From assembly GCF_015999245.1 (NCBI RefSeq), contig NZ_JAEAMR010000003.1, positions 47,340 through 111,339 of the forward strand: a DNA stretch of 64,000 bases. Direction: 5' to 3'. This stretch comes from Streptomyces sp. AV19 (GTDB lineage: Bacteria; Actinomycetota; Actinomycetes; Streptomycetales; Streptomycetaceae). The notes under the pieces were generated by a model. It did not search any database and had not been told where the DNA came from. It worked only from the letters and a program-made list of their open reading frames with translations. The position numbers and the translations under genes are program-made. This document shows positions 62,057 to 64,000 of the stretch, one piece after another; the first letter of the stretch is position 1; each line of letters opens with the position of its first letter.

Positions 62057-62841
62057 CACGCGGCCTCTCCTTCTGTTGTGGGTTGGTCGGCGGCGCCGTG
62101 CAGGCGTTTGCCGAACGCTTGGTGCTGGCGGGTGTGCCAGGTGAGGGCGGCACGGGCGCCGAGGAACGCCCGCCAGGCGGTCTCGCAACGGTGGACCTGG
62201 ACGAGCTCCCAGCCCTCGGGCCGCAGGTGCAGGGCGGCGAGGGCGTCGATGTGGGGCATGGGGAGCTCGGCGCCGTCCTCGTGGAGGATGAACTCGCCGT
62301 GAGCGAGCCCTTCGAGCTGGAGTTGAACGTCGGGCCAGACGCCGGACGCGCCGGTCTTGTAGTCGACGAGGTAGTTCCTGCCAGCGATGCTCACGATGGC
62401 GTCGAGGGTGCCCGCGTACTCGTGGGCCCGGTTCCAGATGGTGGCCTCGGCGGCGATGAACTCCGGGTTCCAGGTGGCACAGAAGTCGCCGAACTGGTCG
62501 AGGAACGTGTCGAGTTCGGGGCCGTGTCCGTTGAGAGTCTGGCCGGTGGCGAGTTTTTCGACGGCCGCGTGGACATTGCTGCCGAGGGTGGCGGCGGCCT
62601 CCGAGGTGCGCCTGGGGGCCGCCTTGATCAGGTCGATGCGTTCGCGCTCCGGCAAGGAGGAGAGTTCGGACCAGCTGGAGACGGCGTACTCGGCGGCTTC
62701 GCGGGCGTACCAAGGGGCGAGCGCGGCCTTGTTGAGCATGCCGGTGATCGTGGTGATGCTCGGCGCCTCCTCACCGGTGATCGGGTTGCGGTAGACGCGT
62801 CCGATGCTGCAGTTCTGCCGAGCGAGGCGGGGCTGAGTCAT
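62056..62841 (-). CDS. PD-(D/E)XK nuclease, RecB/Cas4-like
   Basis: A 261-residue exonuclease-type protein. GSNVHAAVEKLATG (His motif), HEYAGTLDAIVSI (Asp) and NYLVDYKTGASG (Asp-x-Lys) make the full RecB/Cas4-like core, followed by VQLQLEGLAHG (QxxxY-like region). There are no four clustered cysteines, so no Fe-S cluster as in true Cas4. It likely processes ends for phage recombination. No CRISPR genes are present. It is coupled on both sides by 4-bp overlaps. Confidence 0.85.
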   Translation of the reverse strand: MTQPRLARQNCSIGRVYRNPITGEEAPSITTITGMLNKAALAPWYAREAAEYAVSSWSELSSLPERERIDLIKAAPRRTSEAAATLGSNVHAAVEKLATGQTLNGHGPELDTFLDQFGDFCATWNPEFIAAEATIWNRAHEYAGTLDAIVSIAGRNYLVDYKTGASGVWPDVQLQLEGLAHGEFILHEDGAELPMPHIDALAALHLRPEGWELVQVHRCETAWRAFLGARAALTWHTRQHQAFGKRLHGAADQPTTEGEAA

Positions 62842-63344
62842 GGCGTCCACCTCGCCGCGTCGAGGCTGACGACGGGGTCGTTGTCGGTGCCGAGGGTGGG
62901 CTGGTGGTCGGCGGGCTGGACGGTGATGACGACGCCAGGGACCGGGAGTGATCCGGGGCCCTCCAACGGGTACCGCTTGGCCGCGGCCAGTTCGACGATC
63001 TGCGCGTCGTCGCGCAGTACGCCGGCCGCCACGATGGCGTCGCCGCAGGCACGCACCAGCTTGTCCAAGTCCGGCCTCGTGCTCGGCCAGCTCACCCGGG
63101 TCTTCGGCGCGGAGGTCGGCTTCCTCACCGTGAAGCACATGTCCACGAAGACGGGGCCGTTGTAGACGGGACGCACCTCGTGCCCGGCCTCGGCGATGGC
63201 GTCGACGGCGGCCTGGGTGACGGCGGCGCGCCATGGGGCCACGGCGGCGGAGGCTTCGACCATGACGCGGCCGAGGAGCCTCTTGGAGCCCTGTGCGGCG
63301 GGCCGTCCGAGTGTGGTGATCGTCAGGGATTCCGGGGAGGTCAT
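62838..63344 (-). CDS. RusA-like Holliday junction resolvase
   Basis: A 168-residue protein with the RusA signature RPDLDKLVRACGDAIVAAGVLRDDAQIVEL (Asp residues that bind Mg2+), preceded by strand residues FVDMCFTVRKP. It resolves branched DNA before packaging in many phages. The ATG at 63344 overlaps the excisionase-like gene's stop (ATGA). Confidence 0.85.
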   Translation of the reverse strand: MTSPESLTITTLGRPAAQGSKRLLGRVMVEASAAVAPWRAAVTQAAVDAIAEAGHEVRPVYNGPVFVDMCFTVRKPTSAPKTRVSWPSTRPDLDKLVRACGDAIVAAGVLRDDAQIVELAAAKRYPLEGPGSLPVPGVVITVQPADHQPTLGTDNDPVVSLDAARWTP

Positions 63345-63688
63345 AGCGCCTCCCCGGAGTCCGTGGTCACTAGCGCGTTGTGCTGGGCCGCGCGGCCCGC
63401 GTGATCGTTGGCAGGGCGCCGTCTGTTGTTCCGGGCGCGCGGCAAGGGTTGGGCCGCGGGTGTTTGCGCGGGGGCCGGTTCGTAGGGACGCCCCGTGAGC
63501 CGCTCCCACAAGAGGGCCGTCGAGACGCGCACCTTTCCACCCATGCGGATGATCGGGAACTCGCCGCGCCGCGCTGCTGCGTACGAGGCGGTGCGGCCGA
63601 GATCGAAGGCGAGGCGACCCGCGTCGGGCACCGAGAGCGTCGGTGCCTCTTGCGGGCTCGGCAGATATGCCAGTTTGGGTCGCTTCAT
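63341..63688 (-). CDS. xis: Excisionase-like winged-helix protein
   Basis: A 115-residue protein. LSVPDAGRLAFDLGRTASYAAARRGEFPIIRMGGKVRVSTALLWERLTG follows the MerR/HTH_17 excisionase pattern (helix-turn-helix then wing). The C-terminal third is Pro/Arg-rich. It lies just inside the right attachment site, opposite the integrase, and heads the right-arm operon, so it probably directs excision and may regulate the operon. The ribosome site is close and weak, so the start is not certain. Confidence 0.72.
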   Translation of the reverse strand: MKRPKLAYLPSPQEAPTLSVPDAGRLAFDLGRTASYAAARRGEFPIIRMGGKVRVSTALLWERLTGRPYEPAPAQTPAAQPLPRARNNRRRPANDHAGRAAQHNALVTTDSGEAL

Positions 63689-63977
63689 ACCCTTGACGGT
63701 GCATAACGTGCCAGCCAATGACGCCGCGTGACTGACGCCTGTGGCTGAGGCCACTGGTCGGCGAGTCGGGTTGCAGGAGAGGCTTGCCACATGCTCACCG
63801 GTGACCAGAGGCGGGCTTTTGGGAGCCCCGTGAGGGTCTGCCAGACCATGATCATCCGTGCCCCCCGTGGGGGCACCGGGCCTGCTAACGTGGGTTATCG
63901 CGTGTCAGCTTGTGTCAGCCTGTGCGGCTGTCACCTGCGGAAACGCGAAAAATCGCAGGCCAGAGCAGGGCGAATTG
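63689..63977. promoter_or_regulatory. Right-end non-coding region with integrase-site-like repeats
   Basis: No gene. It contains a GTGCCCCC/GGGGGCAC hairpin (63858-63876) that includes the TGGGGGCAC motif also found at the left end, two near-identical 10-mers GTGTCAGC(T/C)T at 63902 and 63912, and a CCTGCG/CGCAGG inverted repeat (63934-63959) enclosing an A-rich core. It must also hold the leftward promoter for the excisionase-led operon. Confidence 0.55.
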
Positions 63978-64000
63978 GCGGGTTCGATTCCCGCCATCTC
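63978..64000. repeat. Right attachment site (copy of the ssrA 3' end), cut by window edge
   Basis: 23 nt identical to 27659-27681, reaching the last base of the window, so the true core may be longer. The left flank differs from tmRNA. Confidence 0.88.

Larger units (their letters stand above)
27659..64000. mobile_element. ssrA-integrated element with phage-like replication and packaging genes and two cargo blocks
   Basis: It is bounded by a 23-bp direct repeat of the ssrA 3' end (27659-27681 and 63978-64000). The integrase is the first gene inside the left end and an excisionase-like gene is the first inside the right end. The right arm encodes phage-type recombination, replication and terminase functions; the left arm encodes accessory metabolism and a restriction-type operon. 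No portal, capsid, tail, lysin or conjugation gene was seen. The outer limit of the right repeat is cut by the window edge. I interpret it as a phage satellite or a remnant prophage. Confidence 0.85.

Noticed and set aside
27659..64000. Actinomycete integrative and conjugative element (AICE)
   Set aside because: No FtsK-type Tra protein, RepSA/prim-pol of the AICE kind, spd or kil genes; phage terminase genes are present instead.

Overview
The window is high-GC actinobacterial DNA, almost certainly Streptomyces. The evidence is the very strong G/C bias at third codon positions, the pkaA/pkaB kinase pair, the prfB-ftsE-ftsX-S41 protease-smpB-ssrA order, a tmRNA tag reading ANTKRDSFALAA, and many ATGA/GTGA-coupled genes. 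It falls into two parts: about 27.7 kb of ordinary chromosome, then about 36.3 kb of an integrated mobile element.

Chromosome (1-27683). 1-9432 is a cell-surface glycopolymer locus: two GT87/GT39-type membrane glycosyltransferases, a GT2 fused to a CDP-glycerol glycerophosphotransferase (teichoic-acid type), a GT4, another GT2 and a GT39-like enzyme. 9401-13027 is a carbohydrate ABC importer (lipoprotein binding protein and two permeases, one with an unusual inserted domain). 13241-20994 is a signalling block: a giant FHA-FtsK/SpoIIIE-like ATPase divergent from two Ser/Thr kinases (PkaA- and PkaB-like). Then follow prfB, a LAxTG sortase substrate with hexapeptide repeats, a tiny zinc-ribbon membrane protein, ftsE-ftsX, an S41 protease, smpB and ssrA.

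Mobile element (27659 to at least 64000). The 3' end of ssrA (T arm and acceptor strand) is repeated exactly, 23 nt, at the right edge of the window (63978-64000). A tyrosine integrase lies just inside the left copy and an excisionase-like gene is the first gene inside the right copy. The right arm (63688 to about 51317, all minus strand, mostly start/stop-coupled) is phage-like: excisionase, RusA resolvase, RecB/Cas4-type nuclease, a possible ssDNA-binding protein, Toprim primase-helicase, family A DNA polymerase, small-terminase-like protein, and a large terminase split into ATPase and nuclease genes. I see no portal, capsid, tail, lysis or conjugation gene. It therefore looks like a phage satellite or a stripped prophage rather than a full phage or an AICE.

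Cargo. The left part carries two accessory blocks. (1) 29686-42136: an amino-acid permease and glutamine-synthetase-family ligase; an archaeal-type aspartyl-tRNA synthetase behind what looks like a T-box leader whose TGGC matches the G discriminator of tRNA-Asp/Asn; a 118-aa protein, SPASM radical SAM, second radical SAM and JmjC-like oxygenase operon that resembles a peptide-modification cluster; and a regulator-asparaginase-PPC/DUF296 operon. (2) 42231-50822: a six-gene operon of lower GC, made of cytosine methyltransferase, Vsr-type nuclease, MORC-like GHKL ATPase, Mrr-nuclease/SF2-helicase fusion, and two proteins sharing an unrecognised 190-residue domain, one of them fused to a PIN-like nuclease. 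This is probably an anti-phage restriction system, and with the T-box/radical-SAM block it is the best candidate for something undescribed.
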